Below, piece after piece: positions 1 through 9,545 of a DNA stretch of 64,000 nucleotides. This DNA is from Incurvaria masculella (Eukaryota > Arthropoda > Insecta > Lepidoptera > Incurvariidae). The DNA is taken from contig OX335651.1 of assembly GCA_946894095.1 (NCBI GenBank), positions 14,902,501-14,966,500 on the forward strand, in the 5' to 3' direction. How positions within the stretch are numbered: position 1 is the stretch's first letter; every line of letters starts with the position of its first letter. Under the pieces are notes generated by a model. That model worked only from the letters and a program-made list of their open reading frames with translations, did not search any database and had not been told where the DNA came from. The position numbers were made by a program, and so were the translations under genes.

Positions 1-454
1 AGGACCTAAATGCTCTGAGTAAATGAGTGTCTCATGTATGCCCGAAACAATTTGGAAAATGCCCATTTTAACAAAGATTACCATGGCTACAACACTAGAG
101 CCAAAGATCTAATAAGATTACCTCTAGTGAAGCGCAGTAAAACTTCTAAGAGCTTATCTGCAATAGCGTCAGGTTCTTCAATAAACTCCCGCCATGCATT
201 GTTAAAAAAGAAATTAATAGTTTTAAACGGACAATCAGACAAATTCTTTTAAAGAAAGCTTACTACAAAATTGACGATTTTTTAAAAGATGATAATATAA
301 TTAACACTGTATTCATAATGCCATAGAACTTTACAATTCGTATTAAGTAGGTAATGCTAAGACTGTTTATTGATTATAATTTTATGTATGATTTATTGAC
401 GTGGCTAAGAGCTACCTGTGGTGGCCATGCCGAAATAAATGAAATGAAATGAAA
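1..454 (+). mobile_element. LINE 3' end (Jockey/CR1-like) remnant
   Basis: Reading through frameshifts gives the C-terminal tail of a non-LTR retrotransposon ORF2: a 'YNTRAKDLIRLPL' segment at about 95-130, then 'FKRTIRQILLKKAYYKID' at about 222-276. This is the usual end of Jockey/CR1-type reverse-transcriptase proteins. It is followed by a short 3'UTR and a tail of ATGAA-type simple repeats at about 436-454, as expected for a LINE 3' end. The upstream part lies outside the window. The frames are broken, so the copy is dead. Confidence 0.7.
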
Positions 455-569
455 GTTGTTGCCTGATATTAAGTTCCAAAAATCAAGCAAATTATAACAG
501 TGGTTTTCAAATGATTAGTAAACTACGTTTGTATGGGGAGCGTAATTTTCTGATGCTTACGGGCCCACC
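455..569 (+). mobile_element. MITE-C right-end fragment
   Basis: This matches the right end of MITE-C (full copies at 21369-21736 and 52760-53127), including the segment around 'TAGTAAACTACGTTTGTATG' and the terminus ending in CTTACGGGCC. It stops at a TTAA (570-573), the target site of this family. Confidence 0.75.
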
Positions 570-593
570 TTAAAGCCTTGCACGAATGTGGCG

Positions 594-803
594 ATCTGGA
601 AAACATTGTTTTTTTCTGATGAAATATTTTTATGGAAACAAAAACGGACAGACCGGGCAAGTGCAACGATAATTTAGACGATAGAGTTATTGTTCGTAAG
701 CAAGCGCCTGCTTCTGTTATGGTCTGGGCCGCAAATGGTCGCTCTCCACTCTTGTTTATCGAGAAGGGCGTCAAAGTCAACCAGAAAGTGTACCAGCAAT
801 AGG
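594..803 (+). pseudogene. mariner-type transposase fragment
   Basis: A short stretch encodes part of a Tc1/mariner DDE transposase. An 'FFSDE' motif around 611-625 matches the family's second catalytic-D region. A shifted frame from 633 reads '...ASVMVWAANGRSPLLFIEKG' and then 'VKVNQKVYQQ' before a TAG at 801-803. At least one frameshift and the lack of flanking transposase sequence show this is a remnant. It starts about 20 bases after the MITE-C end. Confidence 0.7.
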
Positions 804-1566
804 TGTAAATGATGCGCTTATACTATGGGCACGTAAGCTGTGTACTCGCCCAGGCAGGTCGCACTTCACAGAAAGAGTTGCAATGCCCGGTAGCCTCGGG
901 AAGTCACAGCAGGCCACCAGAGGAGTAGGAACAGCCACCTACCTCCAGCGGCACCAGCTCCTAGGCGTCGGGTCCAGGGACAGCGTTCGGCGACACAGCG
1001 TTGTCAGGCGCGCGGCGAGTTGCGGGCGTGGACTCCACGGTGAAAAATTGCGGGGACGCGGCGCATGCGTGCACCATGCTTGACAGCTAGTAGCAGAGCG
1101 GGTGGCACAGGAAAAACTTCGGATGGGATTGAATGCTTGTGAAGTGCAAACTACCCACCTAGGTCAACCATGCCACATTGGCGTGAACATAAGCAATTCG
1201 GTACGAACAGCTGGACATTCTAACAAAACTCACCACGGTCCCACAAAGCTCGCCTGACACACATTTTTTTATAGAACCACGTTCCTCGGTTCATTTCTTC
1301 GGAACAGTCGCTTCTGGACTTCTCGGTATGGTCCATTTTGGAGGCTGCCGTGTCAACAAAAATATATAAAAGTGTGAATACGCTGAAGGCAGCGCTCCGT
1401 CGGGAATGGAACAGAATACCGCAAACCCGTGCAGCCTGCAATGCCTTTGCCGAAAAACTGCCATAATTCGTGCCAAAGAAGGCTATATCGAATAATAACA
1501 ATGATTGTCTTAAAATTCAATGTTTTTTTAGCATTTTGGTACAATTTTTAATAAACCGTTCTTCAA
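804..1566. other. no recognised gene; GC-rich island then AT-rich DNA
   Basis: Bases 840-1085 are markedly GC-rich and contain short open frames on both strands, but I recognise no domain. The remainder is AT-rich with no feature I can support. Confidence 0.4.
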
Positions 1567-2045
1567 TTAAGGCGCTAGGACTGGCCAACTACTCGCGCCA
1601 TACAAATGCACTTTTTAACAAATGTAATAATATGTAGTGAAACGCTTCAGAAAATCCAAATAGAACTCCAGACTGATAATGGATTGTTAATATTTTTTGA
1701 TTCCATCATTTATTTAAATAATAATAAAAATAAAAAAGTTGATTTTTCTCATTAGAAATCTGAAAGTAATTCGATTAATAGATATAAGCAAAAACAGCAT
1801 ATATGCATAAACAAAACATTCCATTTGCTATTAGATTTCTACATTTAGTCAAAAAAGTTCGGAAATGGACACCGTTTCCGCAATGTATTTTGTATAGAAA
1901 AAGGTAACATACACTAACGAAAATAGGTTGATTAATAGACAAGGAATCATATATTGTAAGAATCACACTTATAATCGTCAGACTTAGTTAATTAACTTGG
2001 GGTGCCTCGTCTAACTTTGCGATTTGGCTAGTACCAGGGCCTTAA
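1567..2045 (+). mobile_element. MITE-P copy 1 (TTAA-flanked)
   Basis: A 479-bp unit bounded by TTAA at 1567-1570 and 2042-2045. Its termini are imperfect inverted repeats (GGCGCTAGGACTGGCCAA and, reading inward from the right, GGCCCTGGTACTAGCCAA). It is nearly identical to 8432-8903 along its length, while the DNA outside the TTAAs is unrelated, which fixes the boundaries. TTAA duplication suggests mobilisation by a piggyBac-type transposase. There is no coding capacity. Confidence 0.85.
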
Positions 2046-2500
2046 CCAAATAACATCATTTTCAATTGGTAACACTTCGAGAGACGGACCCTGTACTTAC
2101 CAACTCTGGGACCGGAAATTATGTAATTATGATGAAAGCATATTTATTTCACTTCTTTTGTTCACTAAACTTATTTGTGATTTTCTTTATTTGGAAAGGA
2201 AGATAATACACATGGGACAAACTAAATACTCTCTACACTTTCCTATAAACTCATCATCCATTTTTCCCTGTTTGACAGAAATAATACAGCGCAATTTGGT
2301 ATATATTATATAAATATAAATGCATACACATTTCTAATGATATATCTAAATCAATAGGTAGAAATGCTTTAGGTCTAAATCAAGAGCCAACTCAAGCCTT
2401 GCTTACAACATGCTAACCATCTCTAGATACAGACCGCATGCTACCAGGTGTATGTAGCATGTGGTCGATAACGCGTCTCCGCTGTATGCTCAAATATTCC
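2046..2500. other. AT-rich DNA, nothing recognised
   Basis: No coding frame, RNA gene or repeat shared with the rest of the window was seen here. Confidence 0.4.
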
Positions 2501-3047
2501 GGGAGGTCACGACATTTTTGGTCACCATAACGTAAATGGCTGAATCTGGGTTCACATGTTAGAGACCAACAATCTGATGCTAAATATGTCGGTCTGCCTG
2601 TGCCCAGTGGTTGCGTTATCTAGATTGACTATATAAAATATATGTTGGTATGTACCTGCTGATGAATATACTGATTGTCTAGAAACATTGATACCTATTA
2701 ATTATACGACAATAACCAGTCAGTTTTTTAGTAAATACTTAAATATAGCTAAAGTTGGATCTGCAACCTAAATCGCCTATAACTACGAAATGCAACCAAA
2801 GCTTTGTTCAGTTTTGGCATTGCTAAGCAAGTATGTACTGATACTTTCATGCTTCGTTATTTGCAGCCATTTCCCTTATCATATATATTTTTGGTCACCA
2901 TAACTACTTTTTCAGGCGCCTTATCTAGGAAACGCAACCACTTGGCACAGGCAGACTGACACATTTAGCTTCAGAGGGTTGGTCTTTATCCTGTGAACCC
3001 AGTTTCAGCCATTAACGTTGTCGTTACCATTTTGGTCGCCACCTCCT
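2501..3047. repeat. fold-back element with about 140-bp inverted arms
   Basis: The left arm (about 2501-2640) and right arm (about 2890-3047) are reverse complements with moderate divergence. Shared blocks include GGAGGT at the tips, GGTCACCATAAC, ATGGCTGAA, TGGGTTCACA, GTCTGCCTGTGCC and GTGGTTGCGTT. About 250 bp separates the arms. This is a fold-back or MITE-like DNA element. The target duplication is not clear. Confidence 0.7.
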
Positions 3048-3794
3048 AGTCTAAAAGTACTATTCCATTCAAAGTACGGATTCCGGCGGCGCGCCGTTTG
3101 CTATACCGTTGAAACTTAGTCACCGCGCGCGAATGTACTCCAAAATAGCGTTCGTCAAGTCAGTTCCCACCCACACAGACCCTCCAATACGTCTGCGACT
3201 ATGTTTGCATGTGGCATATACGTTTAAGTTGGGTTGGTAGTTTTTGAAAATTGGAGGCAGCTGGTCTCATAGTAGGAGCTCTAGGTGTCATACCTTTTTA
3301 TCCATGGCACATACCCACCACACCGACTAGATGTATGAAAAAGATGCAACAATGAAAACTATTAGCTCTGTCCACCTCATTCATGTCAAAGAAATTCTAT
3401 CGTATTATGCATTTAAATGTTCCAGATAACCAGATTAACCCTAGGGGTGAATTCGCTTCCGGTCACGCTGCCTGTGTGCGCGGGCGCACGGTTGGCGGAG
3501 GCGACTCTGACCCTCAGCACCCTGCTCCTGGACTTAGGCCAGTGCGCCGTCACTGCTGCTGCTTCTGCCGCCATCGCCTAAGCATGTTTTAATAATATCA
3601 CACGCGTACAGATAGTTACTTATTTAAATAAATAATCCCCTATTCATGTCTGCGTTATCACTGCATGCCTGGAATTTCCCCGTTTCTGTAATCGAGTTAA
3701 ATTTAAGGTTTTTAAAAGGAGTTAAAGTTTCCACATTTATTATTGTTGTCGAACAAATGGTGACGTTTCTGGCTCCCTCTTGGCAGCCAAAAAC
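3048..3794. other. no recognised gene
   Basis: Contains a GC-rich patch at 3430-3580. The span 3646-3914 is open on both strands but has no recognisable domain, so I do not call a gene. Confidence 0.35.
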
Positions 3795-4124
3795 GTCAAA
3801 TTGGATTAGTACATTTCGCCACGAATGTGAGCTGTTCCACGAGATATTGTTGAATTCACAGATCAAAGAAAGGGTTGAATTGTTGACCTTGCGAGTAAGA
3901 CAGCCTGTTAACACCCCTGGTAAATGCGGTCATTCCATCTTAATCCTAGGGATGTTGTTTTTGTAGCGAATGGAAACTTCATTGTGATAAATTAAGAAGT
4001 AATTCAATGTGTCTGTGCTAATGAAGGAAGATCCTGGCATAGCACCTTCTTAATTGTTTCGGAGAGGCGTTGTATTGGCTAATATTATGACGGTGGCTGC
4101 CATCCATGTGCCGTTACATAAAAA
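3795..4124 (+). mobile_element. degraded tRNA-headed SINE
   Basis: The junction block near 3805-3840 (ACATTTCGCCACGAATGTGAG) matches the region just after the tRNA head in the SINE at 5328. The tail from about 4024 (GGAAGATCCTGGCATAGCACC) through CCATCCATGTGCCGTTACATAAAAAA matches the common SINE tail. The middle part is diverged. Confidence 0.6.
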
Positions 4125-5327
4125 AGTACGGACGAATCGAATTGGCGAGCGAGACGGCCCTGTGCGATGGGCCAATATCTCGTCAACTCTATGATCGCGC
4201 CCGTTAGCATCAGAAAATTTCTCTCACCATACAATTGCAGTTTACTTATAATCCAGGGCAGATAGAAGAGACTTTTACTTGCGTGAAAGTTACTTAAAAT
4301 CAAGCAATTTTCCCGAAAGGTCTAGGTACATAGACGATAGAGCGCCATCTGTTTATACCACCACAATAAAGATGCAGAATTATGTACTACACTCACTTTT
4401 TTTCTTAAATGCTATTCAATTGCAGGTGTGGCCATTTCAGCCCGCTCGAAGCAAATTCCAATCTCGTCATGAGGTCTTCTCGGGTTCACCTGTTCAAATA
4501 ACTGCCACACATGCGATCCACGCAGCGAAGCGAAGGGGAGCAAATGTGTTGATTGGTGTGTGAAGTTTTATTAGACTGTATTTTCTAGACAAGTGCGCGG
4601 TGGTAGTGAAACGAGAGGACTGCCATTTCTTGCCTTTTCCTAATGTAATATCTACGAGCAAGGCGAGAGTGGCGACAACAACTCATTCGTCCACTCCTTT
4701 CAGCCACTTTTATCAGCCAGTCAGTTCGCTTCTTCTCTCCTGATGTTCTCGAGATCCAACGAGACATAACGAACCGTACTAACATTCGATGTTGTGTGTC
4801 CCGAATTCGTAAACAAACTACCATCAGTATAATTTTTATCATTATGCGTGTGATAGTCCGGTTCCCTTACTCTATGAGTGGCATCTACAGTTTTACAGAT
4901 ACTCAGAGCCTAGCTGCACTTGGATTAAGAACCAAGACCAAACCACTGACAAGTACAAAATAGTTTTTATTTTGAAATGGCAAAGTGAAGCCAACTATTA
5001 TTTCTGGTATTCGGGTTAGAGCACTAGCACCTTGCCATTCAGTCTGATTCAGTTCAGTATCTGTGAAAACCTGACCTTACCTATTTTTCACTTTATTCAA
5101 ATAAGTCCTGTGGTTTTTTCTCGTTGCATGGAAAGCTAGAGCTAATAGGTCGGTATTTTGCCAGTACGGTGGCGGTGAAACTGACAGACCCGCAGCTGCA
5201 GTATTAATTTTCATTATTGACCTTCAGATATGTTTACTAAGCAGTGATTTGTTCATGTTAGCAATACATTCTATTATTTCAAATTATTTGGGTGTACCAC
5301 ACAAACGATTTTTGGCAGCAATAACCG
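4125..5327. other. intergenic; small MITE-C fragment at about 4193-4250
   Basis: Bases 4193-4250 resemble the MITE-C left end (CCCGTTAGCATCAGAAAATTT). A minus-strand open frame at 4585-4842 is arginine-rich and has no recognised domain, so it is not called. Nothing else was identified. Confidence 0.4.
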
Positions 5328-5726
5328 AGCCCTCGTAGCCTAGTGGCGCAGGGCCTAGCATACCAGAGGTCTGGGTTCAAATGCTCACCCTGTGCATCAC
5401 TTTCTTTCTTTTTCTGAGTTGAATAAGCGCATTTCGTCACGAATGCGAGTTGCGCCATGGTTCTGAATTCATGTAAAACTGTGGGGACCCCATACTAGGT
5501 GGTAGGGTTCAAGACCGCCCGGGTTGGTACCACGGCATTGGAAGAAAATAAAAAGGTCGAAGCGGCAATAACAATTTTTCTGTGTTTTCCATCCAGTTCA
5601 ATGTAGCCGTGCTCATAAAGGGAAGGTCCTGGCATGGCACCTAATACCTTCGGGAATGTGGTGTATTGGGCTAAAATAATGGGTAGTTGTGTGGTATTAG
5701 CCAACTATGTAAGGTTGCATAAAAAA
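5328..5726 (+). mobile_element. SINE with tRNA-like head
   Basis: The head at 5328-5400 has a Pol III A-box-like TAGCCTAGTGGCGC and a B box GGTTCAAATGC. A linker follows (TTTCTGAGTTGAATAAGCGC), then the tail shared with the 5S-headed SINEs: GGTGGTAGGGTT, GCCCGGGTTGGTACCA, GGTCGAAGCGGCAAT, CCATCCAGTTCAATGTAGCC, GTCCTGGCATGGCACCTA and a final CATAAAAAA. Non-coding. It would be mobilised by a LINE in trans (family knowledge). Confidence 0.85.
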
Positions 5727-5992
5727 TGTTAATCATGGTTGTTTTTCTTTCGGCGAGAGAAACAAACATGCACAACTGAATAGAGCTGAGATTACTACCA
5801 TCAATATTCCAAACATTGGGTATATTTGATTACAAATATTTCAAGACCCACAAGACACCAGTCGGGGGCCAGCATCAGCATGCAATAAAAATACAATTTT
5901 TCAAAAATATATAAATTTTAATTACCAGCACCAAAGACCGGACTGCTCAGAAATTTACCTAGGCACTTACTTCATAAGTAGGAACCAAAGAT

Positions 5993-5998
5993 TTTATT
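5993..5998 (-). promoter_or_regulatory. putative poly(A) signal of the SDR gene
   Basis: AATAAA on the minus strand, about 140 bases downstream of the SDR stop codon. It is the first canonical hexamer I see on that strand after the stop. Confidence 0.45.
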
Positions 5999-6139
5999 TT
6001 TAAATATACTCTTTGTTTCTAAAAAATAATTCATAAGAAATTAATTAATTTCATTGCAATTAACGAAGACACATAGATCTTTGTAAAAGAATGATCTACC
6101 ATTCTTAAACCGTTTCCATTTTTAGGTAATAATAAGCAA

Positions 6140-8074
6140 TTAACGTGGACACATGGCGTGTCTTCCTCCATCGACGGGCAAAGTGACACCCGTGATGTTA
6201 CTTGCGCCCTCTCCCGCCAGGAATATTATCGCCGAGGCAACCTCCTTGGGTTCTCCTGGCCGTTGGATGGCATGAGTCTCCTTGCACTTTTCTAGAAAGT
6301 CGGCATACTGCTGCTTTTCCATGCCGCCGCGCATATGGATTCCGGTCGTGATGACCCCGGGATTTACAGCGTTCACTCGAACTCCTGAAAATGATATTGT
6401 GTTTAATTTATAAAACAATTTCAAGTTCATCTGCATCAGAGTATAATCATTGGCTAGGTGACATTTGTCATAAGGTAACCCAGGAATTTACACCACCAAA
6501 ATGCCGAGCTTGGTTAGGTTTCAAAATGCACATAAACATTCGTATTGGTTTCCTTGCAGCGTTATTGCCGCTGAATTCCCATCTTGACTGGGGTCTTGGG
6601 ACCCCAATTCACAAAAACCGGCCAAGTGCGAGTCGGACTCGCACACGAAGGGTTCTGTACCATCGTACAAGATTTAGCATAAAAAAATCACGTTTTATTA
6701 TGGGGCCCCCCTTAAATAATTATTATTTTATAACTGTTGTTATTGCGGCTAAATAAATACACACTCTGTGAATATTTCAGCTGCCTACCTATACCGGTTC
6801 ATAAGATACAGCCCTGTGACAGAAGGACGGATGGACAGCGGAGGCTTAGTAATAGGGTTCCGTTTTCACCCTTTTGAGTACGGAACCCCAAAAAGCCGAT
6901 ATGAACGCAATAATAACAACTATCAATTGTTTCACGGAGAAAATCCAGGCCCCAATGTCTCTCAGGTAGACCCGATGTTTTACTGGCTACAGCTTTGAGC
7001 ATGTGCTTTGAGACAAAACTCTTCAGATAACTTGCGGCGGCTGGGGCCCTTATGTAAAAATATTCACCAGTATTCTCAAACCACACATACCCCTGTCAGT
7101 ACTACGAAGAATGCTCTTCGGAGCTGTACAACACTATCCCTGTCACCATTCTACTCAGCGCGCAACTGGCAGGGAATGCACCCATTCCTGTGATAAGGAT
7201 CAACCGATTCTGCGGATCTATAGAGTTAATTAACTGTAGAATTCCCTCCCTGCTGAGGCATTTCAATTTGGTCCTTCAAAAGTAATGCCAAAAGAACCTG
7301 GTCGGCTGGCATGGTTTTTTTCGCGGCCACTGAGAAAGTTTAAAATTCCATTTGTGTCGTAATTCACATTTTAAAAATTCAAGTAATTTCTAAAAATTAT
7401 AACTGAATTAATAATAAACACTGAATAGGGTTTAAAGGTATTATTTAAAAGACTGCCAAGACTGAAAATTAATCAAACAGAAAATGTTTAAGGAGCATTT
7501 ATCTAAACAATGATTAGATATTAAACAAACAAAATATATTACCTTTTGGTGCTAACTCTAAGGCAACACAGCGCGTAAACTGATCAAGCGCTGATTTTGA
7601 GATGCAGTACGCCAATATATTTGGAAATGATCGGACTCCAACTACGCTTGAAACATTCACAATGCTGCCTTTCGTTTTTAAAAGGTGAGGTGTCGCTAGC
7701 ATGGTTAGATAATAGGGACCACGCATATTAGTGTTCATGACCCTGTCATACTGATCCAGCGAAGTCGATTCGATAGATCCATTCTCAAGTATTCCGGCAT
7801 TATTGACCAAAACGTCGATGTTGCTGTATTTTTCAATAGTGGATTTTATAACATTCTCAATATCACTTTCATTAGTCATATCAGCGATTATAACCAGAGG
7901 TTTAAGTTGTTTTGGAGACGCTTGCTCGCAAGAGGTTGCGACTTTTTCAAGATTGTTCGAGTTCCGCCCAGTGATGACCAGTTTCGCTTCCAGAGCAGCA
8001 AACTCCACAGCGGTTTCGGCTCCGATGCCGGAGCTCGCACCAGTAATCAAAACCACTTTGTTAGCGAACGACAT
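6140..8074 (-). CDS. short-chain dehydrogenase/reductase (classical SDR), two exons
   Basis: A predicted NAD(P)-dependent oxidoreductase of 258 aa, the usual length for a single-domain classical SDR. Exon 1 is 8074-7543 and exon 2 is 6384-6140. The donor (AAAG|GTAATA) and acceptor (TTTTCAG|GAGTT) join in phase 1 to give '...LAPKG-VRVNAVNPG'. Motifs in order: cofactor loop TGASSGIG (residues about 11-18), NNAG (about 89-92), catalytic Ser in 'NVSS', the YxxxK pair in 'YCISK', the PG turn in 'VNPGVITTG', and a C-terminal 'PVDGGRHAMCPR'. All catalytic residues are present, so it looks functional. The start is the ATG at 8074. The frame stays open upstream, but the next initiation-like codon (8098) is GTG. 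The substrate cannot be read from sequence; relatives are often annotated as FabG-like 3-oxoacyl-ACP reductases. The intron carries an L repeat and a LINE remnant. Confidence 0.93.
6612..6895 (+). repeat. L repeat (GGTTCCGTACC-ended, about 300 bp), in SDR intron
   Basis: Starts with CCGGCCAAGTGCGAGTCGGA (internal hairpin GAGTCGGACTC) followed by GGGTTCTGTACC. It continues through 'GACAGAAGGACGGATGGACAG' and 'GGAGGCTTAGTAATAGGGTT' to GTACGGAACCCC. Nine or so copies occur in the window. This family is very common in Lepidoptera. Its class (MITE or Helitron-like) I cannot settle. Confidence 0.8.
7080..7345 (+). mobile_element. LINE-A 3' coding tail, degraded, in SDR intron
   Basis: The conceptual translation has 'LSPFYSARNWQGMHPF', matching '[18 protein letters not shown]' of the better copy at 37370, and later 'WSAGMVFF' matching its 'LAGRHGF'. 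Frameshifts and stops between these show a dead copy. Confidence 0.6.
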
Positions 8075-8431
8075 GACGGGAATGTTGTTTGCAGTCACCC
8101 GTAAACCACGGAAACTAGGTAGGTACCCGTGCTATATCGGACAATCAGCTGACAAAAGCTGCTTCCGGAACTCCACCACAGAATACAATACTAGTACTTC
8201 GTAACTCCACCTTGATTTAAGTTTTCCGAATTATTTGCCCCACAGTGGATAACACGCACGGAATATTAACTAGTATGTGCCAATATTCTTTGACTGTGGT
8301 AGAGGTGAACTCTGCATATGTACTCAAGGTGTATACTCGTGAGACTCTCCCCTGTGAGTCACAACGCTTTCGTACTCATGAAATGATAGCCACGAGTCAC
8401 CCTAGTGTTGTCCCTTTTTTAATTATTCTAA
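8075..8431. other. SDR upstream region
   Basis: The 5' flank of the SDR gene and a short AT-rich stretch. No canonical TATA box or other site is strong enough to call. It ends at the MITE-P insertion. Confidence 0.35.
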
Positions 8432-8903
8432 TTAAGGCGCTAGCACTAGCCAACTACTCGCGCCATACAAATGCACTTTATAACAAATTTAATAATGAAA
8501 CGCTTCAGCAAATCCTAATAGAACTCCAGACTGATAATGGATTGTTAATATTTTTTTATTCCATCATTTATTTAAACAATAATAAAAATAAAAAAGTTGA
8601 TTTTTCTCATTAGAAATCTGAAAGTAATTCGATTTCTAGATCTAAGCAAAAACAGTATATATGCATAAACAAAAAATTCCATTTGCTTTTAGATTTCTAC
8701 ATTTAGTCAAAAAAGTTCGGAAATGGACACCGTTTCCGCAATGTATTTTGTATAGAAAAAGGAAACATACATTAACGAAAATAATTCGATTCCTAGACAA
8801 GGAATCATATATTGTAAGAATGACACTTATAATCGTCAGACTTAGTTAGTTAACTTGGGGTGCCTCGTCTAACTTTGCGATTTGGCTAGTACCAGGCCCT
8901 TAA
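8432..8903 (+). mobile_element. MITE-P copy 2 (TTAA-flanked)
   Basis: A 472-bp copy of the unit at 1567-2045, bounded by TTAA at 8432-8435 and 8900-8903. Terminal inverted repeats are GGCGCTAGCACTAGCCAA and GGGCCTGGTACTAGCCAA. It differs from copy 1 by scattered substitutions and a few small indels. Confidence 0.87.
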
Positions 8904-9243
8904 AGTGCGACGACACTAACATAACAATTGATGTTTGATGACTTCAGGCTATAGCGTCTCACTTTTATCTGTGAATAACTCTTTGATGCTGTCAAAATCT
9001 ATTGAGAAAAAAATTGCCTACTTGTTTTTTCTACAAAGAGTTTGAGAGCTTCTCACGCGAGAACTTCTCATGTTCGCTTCCCTGCGAGTCTACTCATAAG
9101 ATTCTCCTCCTTTAGTCACCTGTGAATCACTGGCTAGTCACTAAGTTTTCTTCGTGGATGTCAGTTCATGAGTACTAACGTATTTTGACTCACAAGTGAG
9201 AAACTGATGTCTGCTTTGTCTGTTTCAGGATATTATGTTCTGT

Positions 9244-9400
9244 AGCACCGATTGCACGAAGAGACAGCCGAGTTAAAGCAAGGTTCAAACACGTCACTTT
9301 AAGTGAACCGCTTGGAGTTCCTTCTATACTGTCCATACAAGTGACTTGTTTAATCGTTCTATGCGTCTTCGTTATTTCATTGACATTTACATATTCTTTG
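9244..9400 (-). mobile_element. MITE-E fragment in the DNAJC8 5' flank
   Basis: The reverse complement matches the MITE-E copies at 20528-20696 and 59032-59192: TTGCACGAAGAGAC at the edge, then TTCAAACACGTCACTTTAAGTGAACCGC and GGAGTTCCTTC. It lies 145-300 bp upstream of the DNAJC8 start codon. Confidence 0.65.
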
Positions 9401-9545
9401 ATCATGGCGTCCATTTCTCTCTTTAGTCTGTGGTTTCACTCTTTTTGTTTATCCATCTTCGCGCTGTTCGTTGTTGTGGCTCATTTTGAGGTGCCTGATT
9501 ATTTATCTAATAGCGCCATTCTAGAGGAAGGAGTGCTTCTGCAAC

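Noticed and set aside
34..252. 72-residue open frame as a gene
   Set aside because: It encodes part of a LINE C-terminal tail and changes frame before the tail ends.
3624..3966. Antisense pair of about 100-codon frames
   Set aside because: No domain recognised, and the 3' part overlaps degraded SINE sequence.
8075..8098. SDR start at 8098
   Set aside because: The codon at 8098 is GTG. The first ATG in frame is at 8074 and gives the family's usual N-terminus (MSFANKVVLITG).
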